Shown here: one piece after another, positions 21,045 to 29,182 of the stretch
How positions within the stretch are numbered: position 1 is the stretch's first letter
How the letters are laid out: every line of letters begins with the position of its first letter
Source of the DNA: Microcaldota archaeon
GTDB taxonomy: Archaea; Micrarchaeota; Micrarchaeia; Anstonellales; Bilamarchaeaceae
NCBI GenBank assembly: GCA_018813505.1
Contig: JAHJBM010000069.1
Coordinates: forward strand, 1 to 53,227
Length of the DNA: 53,227 nt
Direction: 5' to 3'
Notes under the pieces: model-generated
Told to the model about the DNA's origin: nothing
The model's input: only the letters and a program-made list of their open reading frames with translations
The model's database searches: none
Made by a program: the position numbers and the translations under genes

Positions 21045-22373
21045 TTAATCATGTTTTGTTAGATATTCTCCACAAAAAAGTAAAAATTCATTTATCCTTT
21101 CAGATGGTATGGCTGCACCGGCAGCTATCTTATGGCCTCCGCCAACTCCCCCGAATTCCAAAGCACTTTTTTTCATCAAATCCCCAAGATTAAGCCCTTT
21201 TGAAATCAAATCTTTTGTGGCGCGAGATGAGATCTTAATTGTGTTTTTATCTCCTGAAGATATCCCAATTATGGGCACTCCCCATTTTTGTCTTAGTGCC
21301 ATCCCGCATATGGTTCCTATAATTCCCTCGTCTATCACATTCCTTGCATCAAGGAAATAAAATTTTCCCAGGTTAAATGCATGTGATGATGCATATTCTA
21401 TCCCGTTCCTGAGCATTTTCCTGTGCAATCTAAGTAGTTCTCTTGCTTCTATATATGCATCCTGGTCTTGAAGACAAACTTTCAGTCCTATATCTGGTCT
21501 TGAATGTCTTCCACAGGCATTGAGAAGGGTGCTGAATTCATTTGCCTCATAAGTCTCGTTCATTGGTCGCTTTGGAAATATGTGGCTTTCACCAATGAGT
21601 TCGTTTGCCTTTTTCAGTTGATTTGCATCAACAAGTATCTTTGCAAGTGCACTTATCAAAAGTGTTTTCTCATCTTTTTTAAGATCAGAATATGTTCTCT
21701 TTTTTCCATTATGCTCAAGTGGTATCCCGAGTTTTTTTAGCATGTCTTCTGCTTTTTCTTCTCTATATGAAATACCTGGTATATATGGAGAATCAGAATA
21801 AGCAAGAAATTGCACTAAGGTCCTGCAATACCTTCCATAAAATGAGATTTCATTTTCAGTCTTAATTTCACCCTCAGTTTCTCCTTCTGCCAGTACAATT
21901 CTATTCATTCCACAAAGAGGCCATTGCATGTCTCCGACAGCACCCACAATTGCAAGATCTGGATGTTCTCTGAAAACCAGATAAGCCGTACCGGATGCGC
22001 TGAGTTCATCGCTTCCATCAATACCATGTAACATTGGATTTGCCTGTGGTTTTTCAATGCCATCGGTCTGGTGATGATCAATGATTATTACATCATTCAA
22101 TTCGTTTACCCGTTTGTTGCCTCCGCCTAAATCAACAAAAACCAATTCCTTCTCGCGCGCGTATTTTTCGATCGCATCATCGTCAAGTTTCTTGATGCAC
22201 TCGTTTCGGTATTTTTTCCCTTTTTTGACAAATGAACTAATAACTATAGCACCAGAACTAAGGCCGTCCGCATCATAATGGTGCACTATCAGCGGATTAT
22301 TGAATGAAAATGCGATTTTTTGGATTTCTTTGCATCTATCGAGAAATACGTTTTCTTCTCCCATAAACTCCAC
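21045..22373 (-). CDS. DHH-family phosphoesterase, RecJ-like
   Basis: HHYDADGLSSGAIV, IIDHHQTDG, GVGGGHKIAAGAAIP. Confidence 0.88.
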   Translation of the reverse strand: MEFMGEENVFLDRCKEIQKIAFSFNNPLIVHHYDADGLSSGAIVISSFVKKGKKYRNECIKKLDDDAIEKYAREKELVFVDLGGGNKRVNELNDVIIIDHHQTDGIEKPQANPMLHGIDGSDELSASGTAYLVFREHPDLAIVGAVGDMQWPLCGMNRIVLAEGETEGEIKTENEISFYGRYCRTLVQFLAYSDSPYIPGISYREEKAEDMLKKLGIPLEHNGKKRTYSDLKKDEKTLLISALAKILVDANQLKKANELIGESHIFPKRPMNETYEANEFSTLLNACGRHSRPDIGLKVCLQDQDAYIEARELLRLHRKMLRNGIEYASSHAFNLGKFYFLDARNVIDEGIIGTICGMALRQKWGVPIIGISSGDKNTIKISSRATKDLISKGLNLGDLMKKSALEFGGVGGGHKIAAGAAIPSERINEFLLFCGEYLTKHD

Positions 22374-22548
22374 ACAACCGGCTCTGTAAAAATGCCCTCT
22401 TCTGGAGCTTGCCGCACTAGTCTTATATAATACTTACAGACGTGCTTTAGGTGCATATTGTCGAACAACATGCATCAACAGACCATGTTTTCTAAGGATT
22501 TCTACAAGCCACACAACCGATAATTATATAACCAATCTCATTTAATTC

Positions 22549-23037
22549 TTGGTCATGATTGTCCAAATTATTATGGCGTTGGTTCAGATCTTTATTGCAA
22601 TTGTTTTATCTGCAGGTGCTCTTTACACTGGCATTAGTATGCTTGATCGTCTTACTCCTAATATTGACGAATGGAAGGAAATTAAGAAAGGAAACCTTGC
22701 TGTTGGAGTGTTTTACACTGCAGTTATGGTTTCACTGATAATTCTTGTTGCGCCCTCTATATCTGATCTGTTGGGGTATCTTGTAATGCCTTTACAAGTT
22801 GTTGCTTTGCTATTATCATTTCTGAATTATATTATTACATTAATTATCGGAATCGTGGTCATATATTTTTCGATTCACGTTGTGGACAAACTGACCTATG
22901 ATCTTGATGAGATGGAACAACTGAAAAAAGGAAATGTTGCAATAGCGCTTATCATGTCAGCAGCTGTTCTTGCAATAACATATACGGTTACATTCCCGCT
23001 CTTATATCTGCTCACTCTTCTGAAGTCTGTTTTTTGA
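22549..23037 (+). CDS. DUF350-like membrane protein, duplicated unit
   Basis: Two repeats ending D(E)W/M..IKKGNLAVG / LKKGNVAIA with flanking TM helices. Confidence 0.65.
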   Translation: MVMIVQIIMALVQIFIAIVLSAGALYTGISMLDRLTPNIDEWKEIKKGNLAVGVFYTAVMVSLIILVAPSISDLLGYLVMPLQVVALLLSFLNYIITLIIGIVVIYFSIHVVDKLTYDLDEMEQLKKGNVAIALIMSAAVLAITYTVTFPLLYLLTLLKSVF

Positions 23038-23854
23038 TTTTTTTCTTTTCTAAATATTCTAGTTTTCCAAACCATTTTTTGGCATCTTCAGGTGTTTCTC
23101 TTGTCTCAAATTTCAAGCTAGATAAGTCTATTAACATCTTTGCATCCTTGATATCCATTATCCTATTTTTCCTGTCAAAACTAAGTCGATAAATCTTTCC
23201 TTGTTTAGCATAAACGAGATCCCCGGAATAATCCCATTCTGCCCAATCTAGTCTACCAAGCGAAATCTTTTCTTGTGAATTGATATCTACTATTCTGTAG
23301 TCTGCCATTTCGTTTATCAGTTCGTACTTGTGATTTTTAACTTGATTTCTCTTTCTTATCGTATATTGATTTTCTATAACCCAACCGTCTCTGACTAATC
23401 TTGATTTATTCTTCTGACTCCAACCACACTCAATCTTAATTTTTTTAGGTATTGAACCTTCTGCAAGTTTCATCTCATTTGGTCTATGGGTTATTATTAC
23501 TATATTTTCGTTTTTGAAAAGTCCTCCACCCCCCCAACAATCTCCCTTTGGCCACAATGCCAATGCTGTTAAAAACGGGGGTCTGCTTACGGCAGTCCAT
23601 GTATCATATTTTCCTTTAAATTTTCCAGCAAAATATAATAGTTTGTCTCCCATGGGTGACAAATCACATGCTTCAGGATATATTCTTCCCTTCAACCATT
23701 GACCAATATAGAATTCATCAGAATTTGTTTTCCAATAAATCAAAAGAACTTGCTTGGATGGACCTCTGCGAAAAATAACTGCTACTGGAACTTTTCTTGC
23801 AAGAATTGCATAAAGACTAACACTTGACTTTGATATGTCTTTTTTTGTTTTCAT
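23012..23854 (-). CDS. hypothetical protein
   Basis: ORF; start reassigned to MKTKKDISKS because the longer ORF overlaps the proS promoter and start. Confidence 0.5.
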   Translation of the reverse strand: MKTKKDISKSSVSLYAILARKVPVAVIFRRGPSKQVLLIYWKTNSDEFYIGQWLKGRIYPEACDLSPMGDKLLYFAGKFKGKYDTWTAVSRPPFLTALALWPKGDCWGGGGLFKNENIVIITHRPNEMKLAEGSIPKKIKIECGWSQKNKSRLVRDGWVIENQYTIRKRNQVKNHKYELINEMADYRIVDINSQEKISLGRLDWAEWDYSGDLVYAKQGKIYRLSFDRKNRIMDIKDAKMLIDLSSLKFETRETPEDAKKWFGKLEYLEKKKIKKQTSEE

Positions 23855-23927
23855 TATTTTGTTTTCAACATCTGTTTTTAAAAATCTTTTAACTCTATTG
23901 ATAAACTCTACAATTGAGGTATTATTT

Positions 23928-25370
23928 ATGCAAATTGATAAATCAAACTTTTCAGAATGGTATAATACAATCACCAAGGATGCAGAACTTTGCGATTTGC
24001 GATACGGCATAAAGGGATTCGTTGTATTCATGCCCTGGTCAGTTATGACAATGAACCGGATGTATTCGATGATGGAACAAGCTCTCGAGAAAAAAGGTCA
24101 CGTGCCAGCATTATTTCCAGCTCTTATTCCTGAAAGTTACTTGACAAAGGAAAGCAAGCATGTCGAAGGTTTTGTTCCTGAAGTGATGTGGGTTACGCAG
24201 GCAGGATCAACTGATCTTGAGGAAAGATGTGCCATGAGGCCGACAAGTGAAACTGCAATGTACACCATGTATTCCATGTGGATTCATGGATTGAAGGACC
24301 TTCCGCTCAAGATATATCAAAGGTGTCAGGTCTGGAGATATGAAACAAAGGCAACAAAACCCTTCATAAGAAGTCGCGAATTCTACTGGATAGAAGCACA
24401 TGATTGTTTTGCAACAGAAAAAGATGCAATGAAACAAGTTCGCGAGGATATGGAAACAAGTGAGGAAGTGCTTCATCAACAATATGGAATTCCATTCTTG
24501 TTTTTCAAAAGGCCACAATGGGACAAATTCCCTGGCGCAGTAAATACATTTGCCGCAGACACGCTGATGCCTGATGGTAAGGCATTGCAGTTGCCATCAA
24601 CGCATATGCTTGGGCAGAATTTCTCAAAAGCTTTTGATGTGAAATACAAAGATGAGAAGGGGAATGATGAGTATGTTTGGCAGACGTGTTATGGGCCTGC
24701 AATCTCACGAATCTATGCGGCTCTTATTGCAATGCACGGGGATTCCAATGGTCTTATTATTCCATTTGATCTTGCACCTGTGCAGGTTGTAATAGTTCCG
24801 ATATACCGTGACGACACAAAGAAAGCTGTGCTAAAAGAATGCAAAAAACTTCAGAAAAAACTTTCAAAAGATTTCACAGTAAAGCTTGACGATTCTGACA
24901 ATACTCCTGGATTCAAATTCAATCAATGGGAAATGAAAGGAGTTCCTATTCGTCTTGAGCTTGGCCCAAGAGATCTGGAAAAAGGGCAGGTGGTGCTTGT
25001 CAGAAGGGATACGAAGGAAAAATCATTTGTGAGTCTGAAATCATCAGAACTGAAGAAAATGATACTCAAGACACGAGACTCGATACTAGAAACATTAAAA
25101 TCAAGAGCTGATCAGTGGTTTTCTGACAAGCTTTCATTTGCAGATACTATGGGCGAGCTTGAGAGGAAGACAGAATCGCGCGGGTTTATTCGGGTTCCAT
25201 TCTGTACCGAAGAATTGGATGGAAAGCCATGTGCAGAAGTTTTGAAAGATAAATTTCAAATGAATATGCGAGGTTCATTGTTCGGTACTGATACGCATCC
25301 AAAGGACAAGAAATGCATTGCATGCGGAAAAGATGCTACTGTGTATTTGTATGCTGCGCATCAGTATTAG
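23928..25370 (+). CDS. proS: prolyl-tRNA synthetase (archaeal/eukaryotic type)
   Basis: Starts MQIDKSNFSEWYN; motifs MRPTSETAMYTMYS, RCQVWRYETKATKPFIRSREFYWIEAHD. Confidence 0.95.
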   Translation: MQIDKSNFSEWYNTITKDAELCDLRYGIKGFVVFMPWSVMTMNRMYSMMEQALEKKGHVPALFPALIPESYLTKESKHVEGFVPEVMWVTQAGSTDLEERCAMRPTSETAMYTMYSMWIHGLKDLPLKIYQRCQVWRYETKATKPFIRSREFYWIEAHDCFATEKDAMKQVREDMETSEEVLHQQYGIPFLFFKRPQWDKFPGAVNTFAADTLMPDGKALQLPSTHMLGQNFSKAFDVKYKDEKGNDEYVWQTCYGPAISRIYAALIAMHGDSNGLIIPFDLAPVQVVIVPIYRDDTKKAVLKECKKLQKKLSKDFTVKLDDSDNTPGFKFNQWEMKGVPIRLELGPRDLEKGQVVLVRRDTKEKSFVSLKSSELKKMILKTRDSILETLKSRADQWFSDKLSFADTMGELERKTESRGFIRVPFCTEELDGKPCAEVLKDKFQMNMRGSLFGTDTHPKDKKCIACGKDATVYLYAAHQY

Positions 25371-25493
25371 TCTCTGGGTTGTATCTTGCAAAAGCTTCTG
25401 TTAATCTGTCTATTATCTTTTTCTTCTTTTGTTAATAAAAATCAAAAACATCGGATTTATAATAATATTGTGTCAAACTATAACTGATCATGT

Positions 25494-26399
25494 ATGTTAA
25501 AATATACAAAAACTAATCCGAACCTAACTGGTATGTCAGTATCTGGAAAACCCAAAGTTGCAAAAGATTCGAGGCGCGATTTCTTACGTTTTGGTGCTAC
25601 TAGCGTAGGAATTTTTGTATCTGCCACTCTGTTTGGTTGCAGATCTAATCAGCAAAGACCTACAATTCATACAGAGCCAAGAGAATCAGACGGTCCATCT
25701 CCCCGATATACGCGGGTTGAGGATCTGGAAGTTCCGCTTCTTATATTGTCCGGAGATACTGTGCTTAGTGGTGATTTTGATATTGATCGTATTGCCAACA
25801 GGATCAGAGAGAATACTTTGACTGCTGAAGATGTTGGGCATATGATTGCAGCAACGATTGATGCGGCACAAAGATATGATCCTAATTGTAGATGTATAAC
25901 AAGAGCAGATACGCTAAGAGCACAATTTTCTGAGCTTACTATTCTTGCATTTCAAAGACTTGATCAGACACTTAATGAAATCTATGCGCAGTTACCTCGA
26001 GCTGAAAGACGTCCTGTGGAAGGATTCCATTCAGATTCAATCGAACGCATAAGTCACATAATGGAAAAAATCCAACATCGTGAGATTGATCAAGAATTAA
26101 TAGATCTTTTCAATGGAATTTCTGATGATGAATTTCCTGCACTCGGTCAATTCGTTCTTGATGGATTTAGAGATCATCTTAGTAGCGGTACGCCATTAAC
26201 TGATGCCAATCATGAATTGATAACAAATCATTACTGGATGGCATCTACTATGATTGGCCTTCTTCTTGGGAATGAGCCATCATTACCTGAGGCGGTTAAT
26301 ATTGAATTTTTGACTGGTTCGGCAAATAATATCAGGTTGAATGATGCAGATATAAGTCATCGTTTGGTACGTGCGGCGCATTCTGACAAACAAAAATAA
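25494..26399 (+). CDS. hypothetical Tat-type lipoprotein
   Basis: DSRRDFLRFGATSVGIFVSATLFGC: twin-arginine motif followed by lipobox. Confidence 0.6.
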   Translation: MLKYTKTNPNLTGMSVSGKPKVAKDSRRDFLRFGATSVGIFVSATLFGCRSNQQRPTIHTEPRESDGPSPRYTRVEDLEVPLLILSGDTVLSGDFDIDRIANRIRENTLTAEDVGHMIAATIDAAQRYDPNCRCITRADTLRAQFSELTILAFQRLDQTLNEIYAQLPRAERRPVEGFHSDSIERISHIMEKIQHREIDQELIDLFNGISDDEFPALGQFVLDGFRDHLSSGTPLTDANHELITNHYWMASTMIGLLLGNEPSLPEAVNIEFLTGSANNIRLNDADISHRLVRAAHSDKQK

Positions 26400-26404
26400 G
26401 AATA

Positions 26405-26832
26405 TAGCCCCGACCGGATAAACGTTGCGTTTCGAGTTTCCAATTGAAACGATATTTCGTTTCAATGGATGTCATGGTCGACGATTCGACCATGAGCATG
26501 TTCGTAATCGAAACGTCGATTACGACACCATTGAAGCAAGCTTCAATCGGTTCAGTTTCCGGTTTCGTGTCATGAAACACGAGACCTCAAGAACTAAACT
26601 CAAGACCCTAAACGCAATTTCGAACCGGTGTCACAGGATATCTTCAGACCTTTTGATTTCCTCAAGGCTTTTCGCGGGTGTGTTGCCCTAAGTTCTCAGA
26701 GGTCAAAAGGCCCCCAAAGTCCCGTATCCTTGACCAATGTCAAGTCTTTTGACTTTTCTATCTCAGGGCTTTTTAGTGAAGGTTTTTGCCATGAGTTTTT
26801 ATGAGTCAAAAAAGTTCCTAGACGACGGGGCT
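26405..26832 (-). tRNA. tRNA-Gln(TTG) with three introns (about 355 nt of intron)
   Basis: Exons on minus strand: 26818-26832, 26714-26736, 26619-26639, 26405-26418; introns 26737-26817 (D-loop, 81), 26640-26713 (37/38, 74), 26419-26618 (T-loop, 200). Spliced: AGCCCCGTCGTCTAGTGGTCAAGGATACGGGACTTTGGATCCTGTGACACCGGTTCGAATCCGGTCGGGGCTA; A1-U72, A73. The 37/38 BHB has core CTTT/GAAG and helix CCTTTTGA/TCAAAAGG. T-loop junction can shift by 1 nt with the same product. Confidence 0.9.
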
Positions 26833-26983
26833 ATATATATTTTCTAAGCTAGCCAGTTGGCTACTTAGTTTCAAGTTTTCAGTTCAGGGTTTTAAGTTCC
26901 GAACTGAGTATTCTTTAAGTGTCCATAATAATATAAAAACACTTCTCTCTAAACAGAAAACACCAAACACATAACATTATCCT

Positions 26984-27214
26984 GGGCCCGTAGTCGAAAC
27001 TTTTTTGGGATGCCTAAAAAGTTTCATCAAAAAGGCATCAATTTCGACAATGGTTAAGATGTCCGCCTCACAGAAACTTTTTAGTAAAAAGTTTCCAATT
27101 GAAATGCGCACATTTCAATGGACCATTGAAACATTAGTTTCAATTGGTCATCAAAAACCTGCTGAAAAGTTTTGCGAACGCGGAAGATTCGCGGTTCAAT
27201 TCCGCGCGGGCCCA
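26984..27214 (+). tRNA. tRNA-Val(CAC) with two introns
   Basis: Exons 26984-26998, 27051-27072, 27179-27214; introns 26999-27050 (D-loop, 52) and 27073-27178 (37/38, 106). Spliced: GGGCCCGTAGTCGAATGGTTAAGATGTCCGCCTCACACGCGGAAGATTCGCGGTTCAATTCCGCGCGGGCCCA. D-loop BHB core GTCG/CGAC is perfect; anticodon intron outer helix AAACTTTT/AAAAGTTT. Confidence 0.92.
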
Positions 27215-27267
27215 AAAATTCCTTTGTTTACAGTTTCCGGTCTTGGGTTTTGCCGGCTGGATTTTTG

Positions 27268-27367
27268 GGACAACAAAGTTCTTTTGTTGAACTTTGTGCG
27301 CCTTGTTCGAAGTATCGAACAAGTGCGAGAAGTGAAATTTCGAGAGAAATTTCACAACTGCCCAATT
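27268..27367. other. cluster of three perfect hairpins downstream of tRNA-Val
   Basis: ACAAAGTTC-ttttgtt-GAACTTTGT, CTTGTTCGA-agta-TCGAACAAG, GTGAAATTTC-gaga-GAAATTTCAC in sequence, flanked by TTGGG...CCCAA. Confidence 0.6.
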
Positions 27368-27449
27368 TTCTATTTAAAGTTTCGGGTTTAGAGTTTCGAG
27401 TTGTGAGTTTCAGAATTTAGCTCTACCTGTCCATCGTATTTATATATTA

Positions 27450-28370
27450 ATGAGGGAAATTGTCATTGATATGAAAATGAACTCCGCTAGTGAAGCATTA
27501 GCTCAGTCCATCACTTCTTCATCTAGTAAACAGGCCAATTTCATCGCTAGTCTATTAGTGGACAAACCGCTTATTAGTGATTTTTATCGAGCATATGCCT
27601 ATTTTCGTTGGGCTGATGATGTAATCGATGACCAATGTCAATCAGTTGAAGAACGCCGTTCTTTCATTAAGGGACAAAAGAACTTGATTGATAGTCTTTA
27701 CCTTGGAGAAAAACCCAATTTTCTGCCTGAAGAAGAGATGGTGGTTGATCTTATTAGAAATGGTCGTGGTGAAAGTAATTTACTTCAATCGTACATTTAC
27801 AATCTTTTATCTATTCTTGAATTCGATGCAGGACGCGGTGGCAAATTAGTCAGTGAGCAAGAACTTATTCAATACTCCAATTATATTGGAAAAGGTGTCA
27901 CAGATCTTTTGTTATATTGCATAGGTAATGATTATTCGTATCCATCTAGTGAAAAACGCTATTTTGCAGCCACTGGTGCTCACATTGTTCACTTGCTTCG
28001 TGATTATGTGGAGGATCTGCCATGCGGTTATATCAATATTCCAAAGGAGTATCTTGATGCCCATGGATTAAATCCAAAAAATATCGAGAACTTGGCCTTC
28101 AGGAACTGGGTTAAAAAACGAGTGAAATTGGCTCGGAAATATTTCCGGGAAGGGAAGAAATATATTGATAAAGTAGATGTTCTGCGTTATAAAATAATGG
28201 CTTACTGTTATTGCTTGCGTTTTGAAACAATCCTTGATACTATTGAAAAAGATAATTATGTTCTACGTGCTGAATACAATAATCGACGAAGTCTTTTAAC
28301 CTGGGTTAAGATGGCTTATGTGGCTCTTAAGGTCACTGCCAAACACTTTAGTGGAGGCAAGAACGCATAG
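27450..28370 (+). CDS. squalene/phytoene synthase family protein
   Basis: FYRAYAYFRWADDVIDD and HIVHLLRDYVEDLPCGYINIPKE motifs. Confidence 0.85.
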   Translation: MREIVIDMKMNSASEALAQSITSSSSKQANFIASLLVDKPLISDFYRAYAYFRWADDVIDDQCQSVEERRSFIKGQKNLIDSLYLGEKPNFLPEEEMVVDLIRNGRGESNLLQSYIYNLLSILEFDAGRGGKLVSEQELIQYSNYIGKGVTDLLLYCIGNDYSYPSSEKRYFAATGAHIVHLLRDYVEDLPCGYINIPKEYLDAHGLNPKNIENLAFRNWVKKRVKLARKYFREGKKYIDKVDVLRYKIMAYCYCLRFETILDTIEKDNYVLRAEYNNRRSLLTWVKMAYVALKVTAKHFSGGKNA

Positions 28371-28446
28371 TGATTATTGTTACTGACATTACTCTATTCG
28401 ATCATTCAAAGCTAATTTAGTGTTCTTATTGATGTCAGTATCTCTT

Positions 28447-29076
28447 CTAGTTTACCAAGAATTTCAGTTTTACTGGTTCTTTCACTACTCCGTTCCATTG
28501 TAGGACATTTCCATTTGTTGTCATTATGGCGCCTTTTCTTTTTTCACAGTTGCTGATACTTATCATGACTTTTATTGGAATTTCATCAAGACTTTGCAAA
28601 GTTATTTCATTCTCGCCGATTTTCAGGCTTGAATTAATAAGTGACACCAATCCACTTGTACTATCGATATCAGTGACAATCGGTGATCGCGTACCATTAA
28701 ACAATATCCTTAATTTGCCATCTTCTATGTTGTAATTAATAGCATACGTGTTCTTGAATAGTGAGTAATTACTTCTCTCGTTGAAATAAATCCAATCCTC
28801 TCCGTTCTTTTGAAATATCAATTGATACTCAGATTCATCCTGGTTTTTCATATGCGCAATATCAAATCCATCAAAAGTTTCAGTTCCAATAAGTTTGCTG
28901 TTTTTCATGCTGTTCAAGTCCACAAAGATGTTGCTAAAGAAATATTCCTCCTGATCTAGTGGCAATATTTCTGAAGTTTTAAACCAGCTCATATAAACTT
29001 TTTTTAAGAATGCAACATCCTCATTATCTATCGCATTCATATACTTTTTTATAAACTCTTCAAAATTCGATACCAT
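28447..29076 (-). CDS. hypothetical protein
   Basis: 209-aa ORF. Confidence 0.5.
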   Translation of the reverse strand: MVSNFEEFIKKYMNAIDNEDVAFLKKVYMSWFKTSEILPLDQEEYFFSNIFVDLNSMKNSKLIGTETFDGFDIAHMKNQDESEYQLIFQKNGEDWIYFNERSNYSLFKNTYAINYNIEDGKLRILFNGTRSPIVTDIDSTSGLVSLINSSLKIGENEITLQSLDEIPIKVMISISNCEKRKGAIMTTNGNVLQWNGVVKEPVKLKFLVN

Positions 29077-29182
29077 AAGTTTCTGTCAGCTGTGAAATTA
29101 ATAAATGCTTTTAGTATATTTGAAACTATGCGATAGAATTTACATTTGAAAAATAAAAAGTATAAAAATAAAAAAGAAAAAA

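Noticed and set aside
26419-26618. Homing endonuclease or C/D-box guide RNA within the long Gln intron
   Set aside because: No LAGLIDADG-like coding potential and no convincing RUGAUGA/CUGA box pair.
26425-26691. 88-aa ORF (+) and other ORFs at 26283-27420
   Set aside because: They lie over tRNA-Gln/tRNA-Val exons and palindromic introns; open frames are a by-product of hairpin symmetry.
26400-27420. CRISPR-like array or MITE
   Set aside because: Hairpins differ in sequence, spacing is irregular, and tRNA exons account for the frame of the locus; no cas genes or target-site duplications seen.
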